Shown here piece after piece: positions 11,878-22,317 of a stretch of DNA of 64,000 bases. This DNA is from Glebionis coronaria (lineage: Eukaryota; Streptophyta; Magnoliopsida; Asterales; Asteraceae), in the NCBI GenBank assembly GCA_025667525.1, contig CM046877.1, positions 620,076,580-620,140,579 on the forward strand, in the 5' to 3' direction. The position numbers and the translations under genes were made by a program. How positions within the stretch are numbered: the first letter of the stretch is position 1; each line of letters begins with the position of its first letter. Under the pieces are notes generated by a model. The model saw nothing but the letters and a program-made list of their open reading frames with translations, ran no database searches and was not told the DNA's origin.

Positions 11878-13545
11878 GTGGTCCAAATTGGTCTCTGGTA
11901 TTTGGACTCTGGTTGCTCCAAGCATATGACCGGAGATCGCTCTCAGCTCAGAAATTTCGTCAGCAAGTTTCTTGGTACGGTTCGATTTGGAAATGATCAT
12001 ATTTCAAAGATAATGGGTTACGGTGAATATCATATTGGGAACGTTATTATTTCAAGAGTGTATTATGTGGAAGGTCTCGGTCACAACTTATTTTCTATGG
12101 GACAATTTTGTGATGCAAACCTAGAAGTTGCTTTTCGTGAGCATACCTGCTTCATTCGTAATTAGGAAGGGGTTGATTTATTGAAAGGTACTCGAGGGAA
12201 TAATTTGTACACTTTGTCTCTGCAAGACATGATGGCCGCTTCCCCCGTATGTCTTCTCTCCAAAGCATCAAAGACTAAGTCATGGTTATGGCATCGACGG
12301 TTATCTCATCTTAACTTTGACGCTATTAATCATTTGGCAAAAAACGAACTTGTTCGTGGTCTTCCTAAACTTTCATTTCACAAGGATCATTTATGTTCTG
12401 CGTGTACAATGGGGAAAAGCACTAAGAAATCATACAAACCCAAGACTGAAGACACCAACCAAGAGAAACTTTATTTGTTGCATATGGATCTTTGTGGGCC
12501 AATGCGTGTTGAAAGTCTTAGTGGCAAAAAGTACATCCTCGTAATTGTAGATGATTACTCTCGGTTTACATGGGTGAAATTTCTTGCAACAAAAAATGAG
12601 GCACCTAAATTCATCATCGGATTTCTCAAGATGATTCAAGTGCGTCTCAACACTACTGTCCGACGCATTCGTACAGATAATGGAACCGAATATGTGAATC
12701 AAATTTTGCGTGATTATTATGAAGAAGTTGGCATATCTCATGAAACATCCGTTGCTCGCACTCCACAACAAAACGGTGTCGTTGAAAGGCGAAATCGTAC
12801 ACTTATGGAAGCTGCTCGCACGATGTTAATTTATGCAAAGGATCCATTGTTTCTATGGACAGAAGCAGTATCTACAGCAGTGTACACCCAAAACCGATCA
12901 CTAATTCGTAAACGCCATCGTAAAACACCTTATGAGCTTCTACATGGAAAAGTACCAGATTTATCATATCTTCATGTATTTGGTTCTCTCTGCTATCCAA
13001 ATAATGATGGTGACAATTTGGGAAAACTTCAACCTAAGTCTGATATTGGTATTTTCATTGGTTATGCACCTACAAAGAAGGCATACCGAATCTACAACCA
13101 TAAGTCTCGTAAGATCCTCGAAACTTTGAATGTTGATTTTGATGAGCTGACAACAATGGCTTCTGAGCAAAGCAGCTCTGAACCCGTACTTCATGAAATG
13201 GGACCCAGTAACATTAGCTCTGGTCTTGTCCCAAATAATCCTACTTCATCATCATTTACACCACCTTCTAGGAATGAATGTGATATGTTGTTTCAACCGT
13301 TCTTTGATGAATTCTTTACTCCTTCAAGTATTGTTGCTCCGGAACATGAGGTAATAGCTCCGGTAACCGAAGTTGTCGCTCCAGCAACCGAAGCACAATC
13401 AGACACATCTGCACCTACAATTGGCCAAGATATACCTTCAACGAGTAATTCTCAAACAACACATGTTTCAACTACCCATGTCATGCCTATTGATGATGAA
13501 GAGGATGATGATGATCACGATTTTGGAATTCGCTCAAATGCGTGA
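11878..13545 (+). pseudogene. pol: copia-3 protease, GAG-pre-integrase and integrase
   Basis: One frame holds a retropepsin motif LDSGCSKHMTG near 11906-11930 with the catalytic Asp intact. It then carries the HHCC zinc domain (two His near 12292-12310, CX2C near 12397) and the integrase core. Catalytic residues Asp (12487-12489), Asp (12676-12678) and Glu (12784-12786) are present, the last two exactly 35 residues apart. The only stop inside is TAG at 12163-12165, where relatives have Leu before Glu-Gly. The frame is lost near 13530-13545 just before the RT region. Confidence 0.9.
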
Positions 13546-14485
13546 ACTTCCATTCTTTGGTGTACCTATTCCCGATTCTAATCAAGCCGGGTCGTCCACC
13601 TCAGAGGAAGATCCTACTATGGTTTACTCCAATCCACGGATTCGTGAACATGACAGCAAGTGGACAAAGGATCATCCTATAGATTCTATTATTGGTGACC
13701 CTAATCATCCGGTATCCACACGAAGTCAGTTACAAGAAAATGCAATGTTTTGTCATTTTGATGCTTTTCTCAAAGAAGTTGAACCTAAGACATGGCAAGA
13801 AGCTTTTACTCAATCCTGTTGGATAGAAGCTATGCAAGAAGAACTTAATGAATTTATACGTCTTGAAGTATGGGGACTTGTCCCATGCCCGGATCAAGTG
13901 CAGTTACTCACTTTGAAATGGGTTTACAAGGTAAAACTCAACGAGTTAGGCGGAATATTGAAGAACAAAGCTAGACTAGTAGCTCGTGGATACAAGCAAT
14001 TATTAGGCATCGACTTTATGGAATCCTTTGCACATGTTGCCCGTTTGGAAGCTATTAGACTATTCCTTGCTTATGCAGCCCACATGAATATGATCGTCTA
14101 TCAGATGGATGTGAATACAACATTTCTTAATGGTGAAATCAAGGAAGAGGTCTATGTTCAACAACCGGATGGTTTTGTGAATCCTCAATATCCTAATCAT
14201 GTGTACAAGCTTAAGAAGGCTCTCTATGGGTTGAAGCAAGCTCCACGCGCATGGTATGATCTATTGTCACAATTCCTCATCAAGAAAGGCTTCGCTAAAG
14301 GCAAGGTGGATCCTACGCTTTTTATTCAGAAACGAGGTAAAGATATGATTATGGTACAAGTATATGTTTATGATATTATATTTGCAGCCTCGACCCAAAC
14401 CTTATCCGATGAGTTTGGGACACTCATGTCTTCCAAGTTTAAGATGTAAATGATGGGCAAGGTGTCATTCTTATTAGGACTTTAG
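13532..14485 (+). pseudogene. pol: copia-3 reverse transcriptase, active-site mutant
   Basis: This is the RVT_2-type reverse transcriptase of Ty1/copia. The WQEAF..A...E..EF motif opens the domain near 13795, and the [12 protein letters not shown] motif with the first catalytic Asp is intact near 14100. The polymerase box normally reading YVDD is YVYD at 14363-14374, so one essential aspartate has become Tyr. TAA at 14447-14449 and TAG at 14483-14485 follow, the latter in place of CAG before Ile-Ser. DNA synthesis by this copy is therefore very unlikely. Confidence 0.9.
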
Positions 14486-15344
14486 ATATCTCAGAGTCCC
14501 AGAGGAATCTTTATCAATCAATCCAAGTATGCCCTTGAATCTCTTAAGAAATATAAGATGGAATCTTGCGACCCTGTGGATACTCCAATGGTGGAACGAA
14601 CCAAGCTTGATGAAGATCCACATGGAGTTGTCGTTGATCTAACATTTTATCATGGAATGATCGGTACTCTTCTGTATATCACAGCCAGTCGACCTGATCT
14701 TCAGTTTGCTATATGTATGTGTGCTCGGTATCAAACTCGGCCTACAGAGTTACACTTAGCTACTGTTAAACGAATCTTTCGGTATCTTAAAGGAACCATT
14801 AATCGGGGACTTTGGTATTCGAAGGACTCTTCGATTGCACTAATGGCATATGCAGATGCGGATCACGCGGGTTGTCAAGATACAAGGCGTAACACGAGTG
14901 GAACTTTGTAACTACTAGGAGATCGACTAATCAGTTGGGCATCAAAAAGGCAGAAAAGCGCTGCAATTCAAGTACGGAAGAAGAATACATAGCTATGTCT
15001 GGTTGTTGTGCTCAAATTCTTTGGATGAGATCGCATTAACCGACTATGGTCTAGGTTTCAACAAGATTTTGATGTACTGCGACAACAAAAGTGCAATATC
15101 CTTATGCTGCAACAATGTTCAATTCTCCCGGTCGAAGCATATTGACATTCGCTACCATTTCATCAAGGAGCAAGTGGAAAATGGAGTGATCGAGATTTAC
15201 TTTGTTCGATCTGAGTATCAATTGGCGGATATTTTCACGAAGGCTTTAGATCGCGCTCGAATGGAATTCTTGGCTTACAAGCTTGGAATGAGAACCTTCT
15301 CGCCTGAGACTCTTAAGGAACTGGCAGATGAAGTGAAAGAATAG
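14486..15344 (+). pseudogene. pol: copia-3 RT connection and RNase H
   Basis: The connection region (KYALE.LKKY...D.V.TPM) and the RNase H domain are present. The YADADHAG motif near 14848-14871 carries the first catalytic Asp. TAA at 14909-14911 interrupts the frame, and at least two frameshifts lie between 14950 and 15045. The last open piece keeps the YCDNKSAI and [11 protein letters not shown] motifs, ending at TAG 15342-15344. RNase H normally removes the RNA template; this copy is inactive. Confidence 0.88.
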
Positions 15345-17150
15345 TGATGGTAAACTATTCTCCGTATCCTTGGTGATCATCTGTATATATTGTTTATATT
15401 TTTATCCTCAAAAGCAAAATACAAAAATATAAAACCATATAAAAAACATAAAAATTGAAAAATTCAGAAAAATCCAAAAATATTTTTACTTTATTTTTCA
15501 AAGGCATGTCTTTTGGTACGCTAATATTTACGGCCTTAGAAATGTCGATTAATATTGACACGGCGCCATAAATAAAGTTCGTACAAAAGTTGTAAATATT
15601 TCATAAAACATGCCTAAATGGCTTGTAGTTATTTCTGACTATAACCCGGTTTTCACATTAAAGTCAAGTATTTCTTATGAAAGTTTTGGCTCACAACGGG
15701 AATTAATTTTCTCGGGCAATGTTTACTTTAAAACCTTATAAGGGATCAAGTTTACTTTATAACTTGGTCTAACACAAATCTATGTATGCATCAGTGCATT
15801 TATTTGTCCAAACAAGAGAAGTCTTGTTTTTATGAAGCTATCATCTCTAAAACCATAGCAATCTACAATTGGTATCTACATACTCGACGATGCAACTACT
15901 CAACCGATGAATACAGCTCTTTCAATAGAACACGGGTCAACAATTGAGGGGGAGCTATTGTCAACCATTTAGAATCTTCGATGCCGAAAGTGTCAAGTTC
16001 ACAATTTGGTGTCAAGACAACAATACCAATCGTACACGTGGAGTCAAGAGATGACTTCAGACGTGACGAGGCGACCAACATATGCTGACAAGAACCATTT
16101 GATCCTATCATATGATGTTCTCATCAATTAGGCCCAACCTTATCAATTTTTTTCTAATATGGTGAATATGTGATCATGTTACAAATCGGTATCATATCTC
16201 ATACATTTGGTCTCATGAAGATACAACGGACTTGCATTTTTCTTCCAAAACCTTTGTTACAACTTCATTAAATCAACTGATATTAAAAAACATCGATTTG
16301 GTTAATATTTTTAATATGGGGGAGAAAATGTGATTTAATATGGGATACTATCACAAATGATTTGACTTATTGTGTTGGCTCATCCCGACATATGCGAAAT
16401 GTTTTCGAATATCGTGGCATATGTTAAGGGGGAGCAAAACGGATTTACATATCAAAATGGATTTTCATGGTGACATATACTTACCCAAAACCCATTTATT
16501 TTACGACGATGAAGATTGTGGTGACATAAGGATGGTAGGATAGGTTAAGTCCAATGATTCTTCTAAAACCGGAGGAATCTTCCCAAGGACATTCCATGGC
16601 TAGAAATAGTAGTCCTTAGGAAAGATGGAGAATGATTGTGAACGTAGCTTAATGCCGACCAAGTACTTAAGTTAGCAATGTAACAATCACAACAAGGTGC
16701 TAGTTATGACATATTGGTAAGCATTGAAGGGGTTGAAGAATGAAAAATAATTGTAAAGATAAAGGGTGTAAAGAAATAAGCTCTCCTTACAACCTTAGGC
16801 AGAAACCAGGTCAACACATATGCTATTGAGATCATTTTAATGATGCTCGATATTGAAGATAGACATCATGGACCCAGTGATGCAATGCACAACCCATCCC
16901 AGCTAACTCAGATATCTCACAAAAGGTATTTGTTTTAATCACACAGAGACAACACATTATCTATCGATTTATTCACTCTGAGTAAATTGGTATTGAAATG
17001 GTGGCACTCCTCTCCAGCCTCCGATCACTAAAATCCAAAATGTACGATCGAGTCTAGAGCTATTTGAGATCATCAAATATCTCATTAGGACACACTTTCA
17101 TATTTCCTTGCTTGTTCACACACTGTGAAAAGTAAGAAAGATCTTAAGAG

Positions 17151-17546
17151 TCCTACGCAAAATATTCATGATCTTGCCTGAACATCCGAGTAATACGAAA
17201 GTATTTACAATGAAGATGAAAATCCTTCTTGAGAGAATATCAAAAAGCTCATGGTAGGTGACTTGTGCGATTCTTTATGAATCAAGCTTGTGATAACTTG
17301 AAAGCAACAGTGGTTTAATTCTTAACTGAATTTAAACACGTTCCAGGCCTCTACGCAATATCTAAGTGATCTTTCCAGAACACTCAGAGTGATACCTTAG
17401 TGTTCATAGTGATGAGTGGAAATCCTTCTAGTGTTAACCTCAAACAGAACTTGGTAGGTAACTTGCAAGATTCAATATGAATCAAGCTCGTGACAACTGG
17501 AAAGCAACGATGGTGCGATTCTTTAATGAATCAAACTTGTTCCAGG
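17151..17546 (+). repeat. Imperfect ~200 bp tandem duplication in copia-3 3' region
   Basis: Two units (17151-17347 and 17348-17546) share, in order, CTACGCAA, GATCTT.CC.GAACA, AATCCTTCT, GGTAGGT.ACTTG, GAATCAAGCT.GTGA and a final TTCCAGG. The same pair recurs in copia-2 from about 18945. Confidence 0.7.
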
Positions 17547-18173
17547 AATCGGAATTGACGGCTTCAATCATGTGGAAAATTTTATCCAAATGATTCACTC
17601 TTTACGCTCGCAGTTAACTTTGGACGGTCGAGTAAAGAGAACGGGTTTACCCGCGAAATCTTGTCAAGGAGGATTTTTAATTAAATCTACCTGCCACAAG
17701 TACGATATTTTATATCGTCTAACGGTCTTCACCGACCGGAGGTAAAATGCTACCGAATTAGAATGAAATGTTCAAAGCCATTTCGTTCGTGTCTACTTAT
17801 GTTGCGGCATTTGAAGATGGTGATGTTGCGGTATCCGAGAAGAAGTCGTCCTCGCATGCTTATACTTTATGTACTTAATACCTCACCTAGTTCAAGAAAG
17901 CCTAAAAGTTAAGTCTTCCGCTGTATCGAACTCTGAAGCTTTCAAGAATTACAAAGGTATAAGTATGTGGGACATGGTGTCACGAAGAGGCGAAAATCAC
18001 AAGTGATGGATGCATAATATCAAGGCAAGAGATTAATGCTCAAGATTGATATCAAAGATCACATCAGCATGTTCACCAGAAAAGAAAAAAAGAAAGACGA
18101 AGACTACGAGCTCAAGACAAGCATAGTATGCTAGGTTTATTTTATTATTGTAACTTGGGTAACGCCCTTGTTT

Positions 18174-18241
18174 GGAGTGACCTCCCTCCGGGGGAGATTG
18201 TTGGAAATACGTTTTACGTATTAGAAAGGATCGGTCACTCC
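18174..18241 (+). other. Inverted repeat enclosing the PPT and U3 start of copia-3
   Basis: GGAGTGACC (18174-18182) is the exact reverse complement of GGTCACTCC (18233-18241). Between them lie the polypurine tract and a nested hairpin AATACGT/ACGTATT (18206-18222). The RNA could fold with the PPT in the arm. The arrangement recurs at 20062-20131 and, with changed bases, at 19950-20010. Confidence 0.7.
18190..18197 (+). other. Polypurine tract, copia-3
   Basis: GGGGGAGA lies one base before the 3' LTR start TGTTGG. This is the expected plus-strand primer position. Confidence 0.85.
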
Positions 18242-18519
18242 AACAATAGTCTAAGTGGTAGCTCGTAGTTTAGTTAACTTAATATTCAACAAACAAGGCC
18301 AAGCCAAGCCTACAACATGTGTAGGCCGGCGGCCCAATGTAAGCCCAAGCCCATCTCATGGGCTTGGGTATATAAACCCTCTCCTTAGATGGAGAGGCTT
18401 CGGTTTCATTTCATTTTTACACATAGTTATCACTTTCTCTCTCTAAAGTGTTTGTGAAATCATCTATCTTTCTATCTCTTTCTCTCTCTAAACATAAGCA
18501 AGATTTATAATATCCTACA
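18199..18519 (+). repeat. 3' LTR of copia-3
   Basis: This 321 bp copy begins TGTTGG and ends CCTACA, with a TATA box at 18369-18376. It is followed by the target duplication AAGGG. Confidence 0.95.
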
Positions 18520-20135
18520 AAGGGGTTGAAGAATGAAAAAGAATTGTAAAGATAAAGGGTGAAAAGAAAGCAGTCCTCCTTACAAACTTAGGTAGAAACT
18601 GGGTCAACACATATGCTATTGGGATCATTTTTAATGATGCTTAATATTGAAGATAAGACATCATAGACCCAATGATGCAAATGCACAACCCATCCCAGCT
18701 AACTCAGATATCTCTTAGAAGATATTTGTTTTAATCACACGGAGACAACACATTATCTATTGATTTATTCACTTCGAATAAATTGGTATTGAAATGGTGG
18801 CACTCCTCTCCAGCTTTCGATCACTAAAAACCCAAAATGCACGATCGAGTCTAGAGCCATTTGAGAACATCAAAATATCTCATTAGGACACACTTTCATA
18901 ATTCCTTGCTTCTTCACACACTATGAAAAGTAAGAAAGATCTTAAAAGTCCTATGCAAAATCTTCATGATCTTGCCTGAACATCCGAGTAATACGAAAGT
19001 ATTTACAATAAAGATGGAAATCCTTCTTGAGCGAATATCAAAAAGCTCATGGTAGGTGACTTGTGTGATTCTTTATGAATCAAGCTTGTGATAACTGGAA
19101 AGCAATAGTGGTTTAATTCTTAAATGAATTCAAACACGTTCTAGGCCTCTACGCAGTATCTTAGTGATCTTGCCAGAATACTCAGAGTGATACCTTAGTG
19201 TTGACAGTGATGAGTGGAAATCCTTCTAGTGTTAACCTCAAACAGCACTTGGTACGTAACTTACAAGATTCTATACAAATCAAGCTCGTGACAACTGGAA
19301 AGCAACGATAGTGCGGTTCTTAATTGAATTTCAATTGTTCCAGGAACATGAACTGACGGCTTCAAATCATGCAGATAATATTATCCAAATGATTCACTCT
19401 TTATGTTCGCAGTCAGCTTTGGACGGTCGAATAAAGAGAACGGGTTTACCCGCGAAATCTTGTCATGGAGGTTCCTAATTGAAACTACCTGCCACAAGTA
19501 CGATATTTTATATCGTCCAACGGTCTTCACCGACCGAAGGTAAAATGCTACCGTATTAGAATGAAACGTTCAATGCCATTTCATTCGTGTATATGTTTTG
19601 TTGCTACCTGTCTTATGCAGCGTAACAAGAAGGTAGCATTGCGGTGTACAATCCAGAAGAAGTCATCAACACATGCTTATACTGTATGCACTTAATACTT
19701 CAACAAATTCAAGAAAGCCTAAAAGTCAAGTCTTCCGCTGTATCAAACTCTGAAGCTTTCAAGAATTTATAAAGGTCTAAGTATGTGGAACATGAAGTCA
19801 CGAGGAGGAAAATTTCACAAGTGATGAATGCACAAGGTCAAGGCAAGGAAACATGCTTAAGACTAAGTCAAAGATCCCATCAGCATATTCACAAGAACAA
19901 GATCGAAGACTCAAGCATAGTATGCTAGGTTTAAGATTTTGTAAAACGGTGTGACCTCCCTTAAGGGGAGATTGTTGGAAACACGTTTTCCAAAGAAAGT
20001 CTCGGTCACATCATTGTTAGCATAGATCTCGAGCTATAGACTATTTAGGACTTTGTAACTTGGAGTGACCTCCCTTAGGGGGAGATTTTTGGAAATACGT
20101 TTTTACGTATTTAGAAAGGATCGGTCACTCCAACG
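18520..20135 (+). repeat. copia-2 3' non-coding region, right part, with two partial LTR starts
   Basis: This continues 6317 after removal of copia-3 and aligns with 16733-18198. Two PPT-LTR junctions lie about 110 bp apart: TTAAGGGGAGATTG-TTGGAAACACG near 19961-19985, and TTAGGGGGAGATTT-TTGGAAATACG near 20075-20100. The second LTR start is recognisable for only about 55 bp, and similarity to the LTR ends near 20135. No gene is present. Confidence 0.8.
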
Positions 20136-20264
20136 ATATATACGTAGACATACACCTGTTTTGAGAAAACGACTTTCTTTTAAACGGGTTTAGGTTTTTT
20201 TATCAAACCGATCATAAACCGATTTTTTTCCCCGGTCTAAGTAACACTAGCTTTTATATTTTAA
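20136..20264. other. Unassigned sequence
   Basis: No gene or recognisable repeat is seen between the broken copia-2 LTR and the CACTA-like subterminal repeats. Confidence 0.4.
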
Positions 20265-20540
20265 ACTGTAACTTTTTTCACAATCTTAAGTGTGAAGTTT
20301 ATTTTATTTTTTCACATTAAAAAATGTGAAGATGAAAAATTTTGTATAATTCACACTTTTAAGTGTGAGCTTTTATTTTCAAAATAAAAAGTGTGAAGTT
20401 TTTGTAACAAATAATGTTTATCACACTTATTAGTGTGAACATTATTTGCACACTTATAAGTGTGAACATTACAAAAAAAAGTTCATAATTTATAAAGTGC
20501 GAAGACAAAAGCGTGAACAATGGCCTAATTGTTGTAGTGT
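20265..20540. mobile_element. CACTA-like transposon end with subterminal repeats
   Basis: The right edge reads TTGTTGTAGTG, the reverse complement of a CACTACAACAA terminus typical of plant CACTA elements. Inside it are at least seven copies of AAGTGTGAA or its complement TTCACACTT. Several are fused into palindromes such as TCACACTTTTAAGTGTGA. Dense subterminal repeats of this kind are a CACTA hallmark. The opposite terminus and a 3 bp duplication were not found, so this may be a fragment. Confidence 0.55.
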
Positions 20541-20554
20541 TTTGATCCACACTA

Positions 20555-20876
20555 AGGCTGTGTTCGGGAGCAAACTTTTTGAAGCATTTTGGAACGTTAA
20601 GCGACAAGCGGTTAGCAGTTTGACTAAAAATGTTTGGTAAGGAGCGACTAGAGTTTGGATAACATACAACTGCTCTATTTGAAATGCTTGATAGGAGAAG
20701 CATTTCAGAGATTCTGCTAGCAGTTTGCTTTAAAATTACAAATATATCCTCCTTTAGTTTTTTAATAACTTTGTTATTTCCTTAGTTATTTTATACCCTT
20801 TTTTGTAATTTTATACTCTATAATTACTGGTACTGCTATGTTTACCAAACACTCGATCTCCTTCCCGAACGAGCCT
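20555..20876. mobile_element. MITE with AGGCT...GTTCGGGA terminal inverted repeats
   Basis: The left end reads AGGCTGTGTTCGGGAG. The right end, reverse-complemented, reads AGGCTCGTTCGGGAAGGAG. The 322 bp interior is AT-rich and non-coding. An 8 bp target duplication is not evident, so the superfamily (hAT-like is plausible) is uncertain. Confidence 0.6.
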
Positions 20877-21169
20877 CTGTAATCGAGTTAGTAGAAAGCC
20901 CATTTGCAGGAGGAGTTGAATCCAAACCCATGTCTACCCAGATTTCGGATTTTAGACCTTTAATTTTGAAGTCTACAACCCAATCAGCACCGCCCACATC
21001 TAAGTGAATTAATCTTGATGCCGAGATGACAAACGTAAAAACAACCCAATACTTTTATTGTTGTATGGATTTATAAGTGATGTTTTTATATATGCAGAAC
21101 AGTTTACTAAATCGAATTACAACAGTTGCACTTTTATTATATGAAGGGAAAATAGGATCAACATAATCA
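20877..21169. other. Unassigned sequence downstream of the aldolase pseudogene
   Basis: This may be the 3' flank of the minus-strand aldolase remnant that ends at 21170. No other gene or repeat is recognised. Confidence 0.4.
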
Positions 21170-22317
21170 CTAATTATCAAATTTAAGACTATGAAGATCT
21201 TCATTATTGGAAACTGCTTTTGGGTTGAACCTCTGGACATCTTTAACACACGCATTCTGGAACATTGCTATATCGACTCCCCTGAAATCATATGATACCC
21301 AGGGGCGGACCAAGAATACTAAGTCATCAGGTGTACTTAAATTTTTTAGAAGTATAAAGGGTTGAATATGAGTGAACATGAGGCGGTCTCGGTCATTTTT
21401 TGTACTGAACCAAATGTTCGGCTATAAATTATTTAAAACCAAACCTCGAACCAAAATTTTTTCTTGGTTATTTTCGTTTTATGTTTTCTATTTTTTCATT
21501 AAATGTCATATATTTTTACAAGTTTGAAATCTCTTTCACAAACAATTATCGCGTGAATTTAGATATTTATTAGTCATCTCAGAAAGTTTTGTGGGCTAAA
21601 TGTAAATATGAAATGAGAAATTTTCGACCATATTTTTTGTTGTTTATTTATATCATTTAAGGAACTTGTCAATAACAAAATATATCATGAATTTGGATAT
21701 CCAAAATTTACGATGACGCTTATATGTTATACCCACTAATTTAAATATCCGAAATTTCGAATAGAAGTTTTGTATTTACGAGTATTCAAAGTTTCAGATT
21801 AAGAAGTATATATGTAATAAAAAAACTGAGACGATGTTTATTTGGAAAAATCGTAAATTTTCACAAACGTATATTACGAGACACACATCCATATCGGGTT
21901 CCTGTGAACCCCCGGGAACCCCCTAGGTCCACCCCTGATGATACCCACGCGGCCTCATATCATGTTGCATATCAAAAGGCGTTGCAATACCACCCAAATA
22001 GGCCCCACCACCACCATCCTTAGACGTCTTCAACACACCCTTCTCCGTTGTCCTCATCATCTCTTTCACTTTCTTATTCCCATTGTCCCCCAAATACCCC
22101 ACACTTGTGCTCAAATCCGTCGGTCCCATATGCACACAGTCAACGCCATCAATCGTCGCAATCTCCTCAATCTTCCTAACCCCATCAACAGATTCCACCT
22201 GACAAATGATCAACAGCTCATCATCAATGATATACAAATACCCGTTATCAATCCCATAACCCGAAGCTCTAACCACATGATGAGCACCTCCCCGGATTCC
22301 ATCCGGGGGGTATTTAC
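21170..22317 (-). pseudogene. HpcH/HpaI aldolase family pseudogene, C-terminal part
   Basis: The minus-strand frame from 22317 reads YPPDG...VVRASGYGID, then CQVES..GV..I.EIA..DGVDCVHMGP, then a GG.YLGG region. This matches the C-terminal half of plant HpcH/HpaI aldolase/citrate-lyase-like proteins, which cleave 2-keto-3-deoxy acids. The frame is interrupted at 21937 by a 638 bp hAT element and resumes at 21299 with GYHMIS, then DIAMFQNACVKDVQRF, ending at TAG 21170-21172. One G is missing in the run after the insertion site (near 21284), a second disabling lesion. The 5' part is absent: direct-repeat sequence starts at 22318 with no splice acceptor visible. Confidence 0.8.
21300..21937. mobile_element. 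hAT-type non-autonomous element, TSD ATGATACC
   Basis: Ends read CAGGGGCGGACC and GGTCCACCCCTG, a 12-base terminal inverted pair with one mismatch, of the CAGGGG(C/T)GGA type known from plant hAT elements. The 8 bp target duplication ATGATACC is perfect (21292-21299 and 21938-21945). The 638 bp interior has no transposase frame. It sits inside the aldolase coding sequence. Confidence 0.92.

Larger units (their letters stand above)
15345..18198 (+). other. copia-3 long 3' non-coding region
   Basis: About 2.85 kb between the RNase H stop and the 3' LTR has no convincing reading frame. It contains several polypurine-tract-like GGGGGAG words (near 15949, 16319, 16428) before the functional one at 18190, a ~200 bp imperfect tandem duplication, and an inverted repeat around the LTR junction. 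The homologous region of copia-2 (5961-6317 plus 18520-19970) is similar along its whole length. Confidence 0.8.
6318..18519 (+). mobile_element. copia-3: structurally complete Ty1/copia element, TSD AAGGG
   Basis: Terminal repeats at 6318-6639 and 18199-18519 flank PBS, gag, protease, integrase, RT, RNase H and a polypurine tract, in copia order. AAGGG precedes (6313-6317) and follows (18520-18524) the element as a 5 bp target duplication. The insertion target is the 3' non-coding region of a sister element. Its intact form is visible inside copia-3 around 16727-16735. The ~12.2 kb length is large for copia because of a long Gag C-terminal region and about 2.9 kb of non-coding 3' sequence. 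Stops, frameshifts and an altered RT active site make it non-autonomous now. Confidence 0.95.
4696..20135 (+). mobile_element. copia-2: 5'-truncated, internally deleted copia element hosting copia-3
   Basis: The host element consists of 4696-6317 plus 18520-20135. It keeps a leader array, a gag fragment and a long 3' non-coding region ending in partial LTRs. It lacks a 5' LTR, a PBS and nearly all of pol. The sequence on either side of copia-3 joins into one that matches 16375-18198 inside copia-3 itself, so the two are close relatives. The 5' edge abuts copia-1 directly near 4695. Confidence 0.8.
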
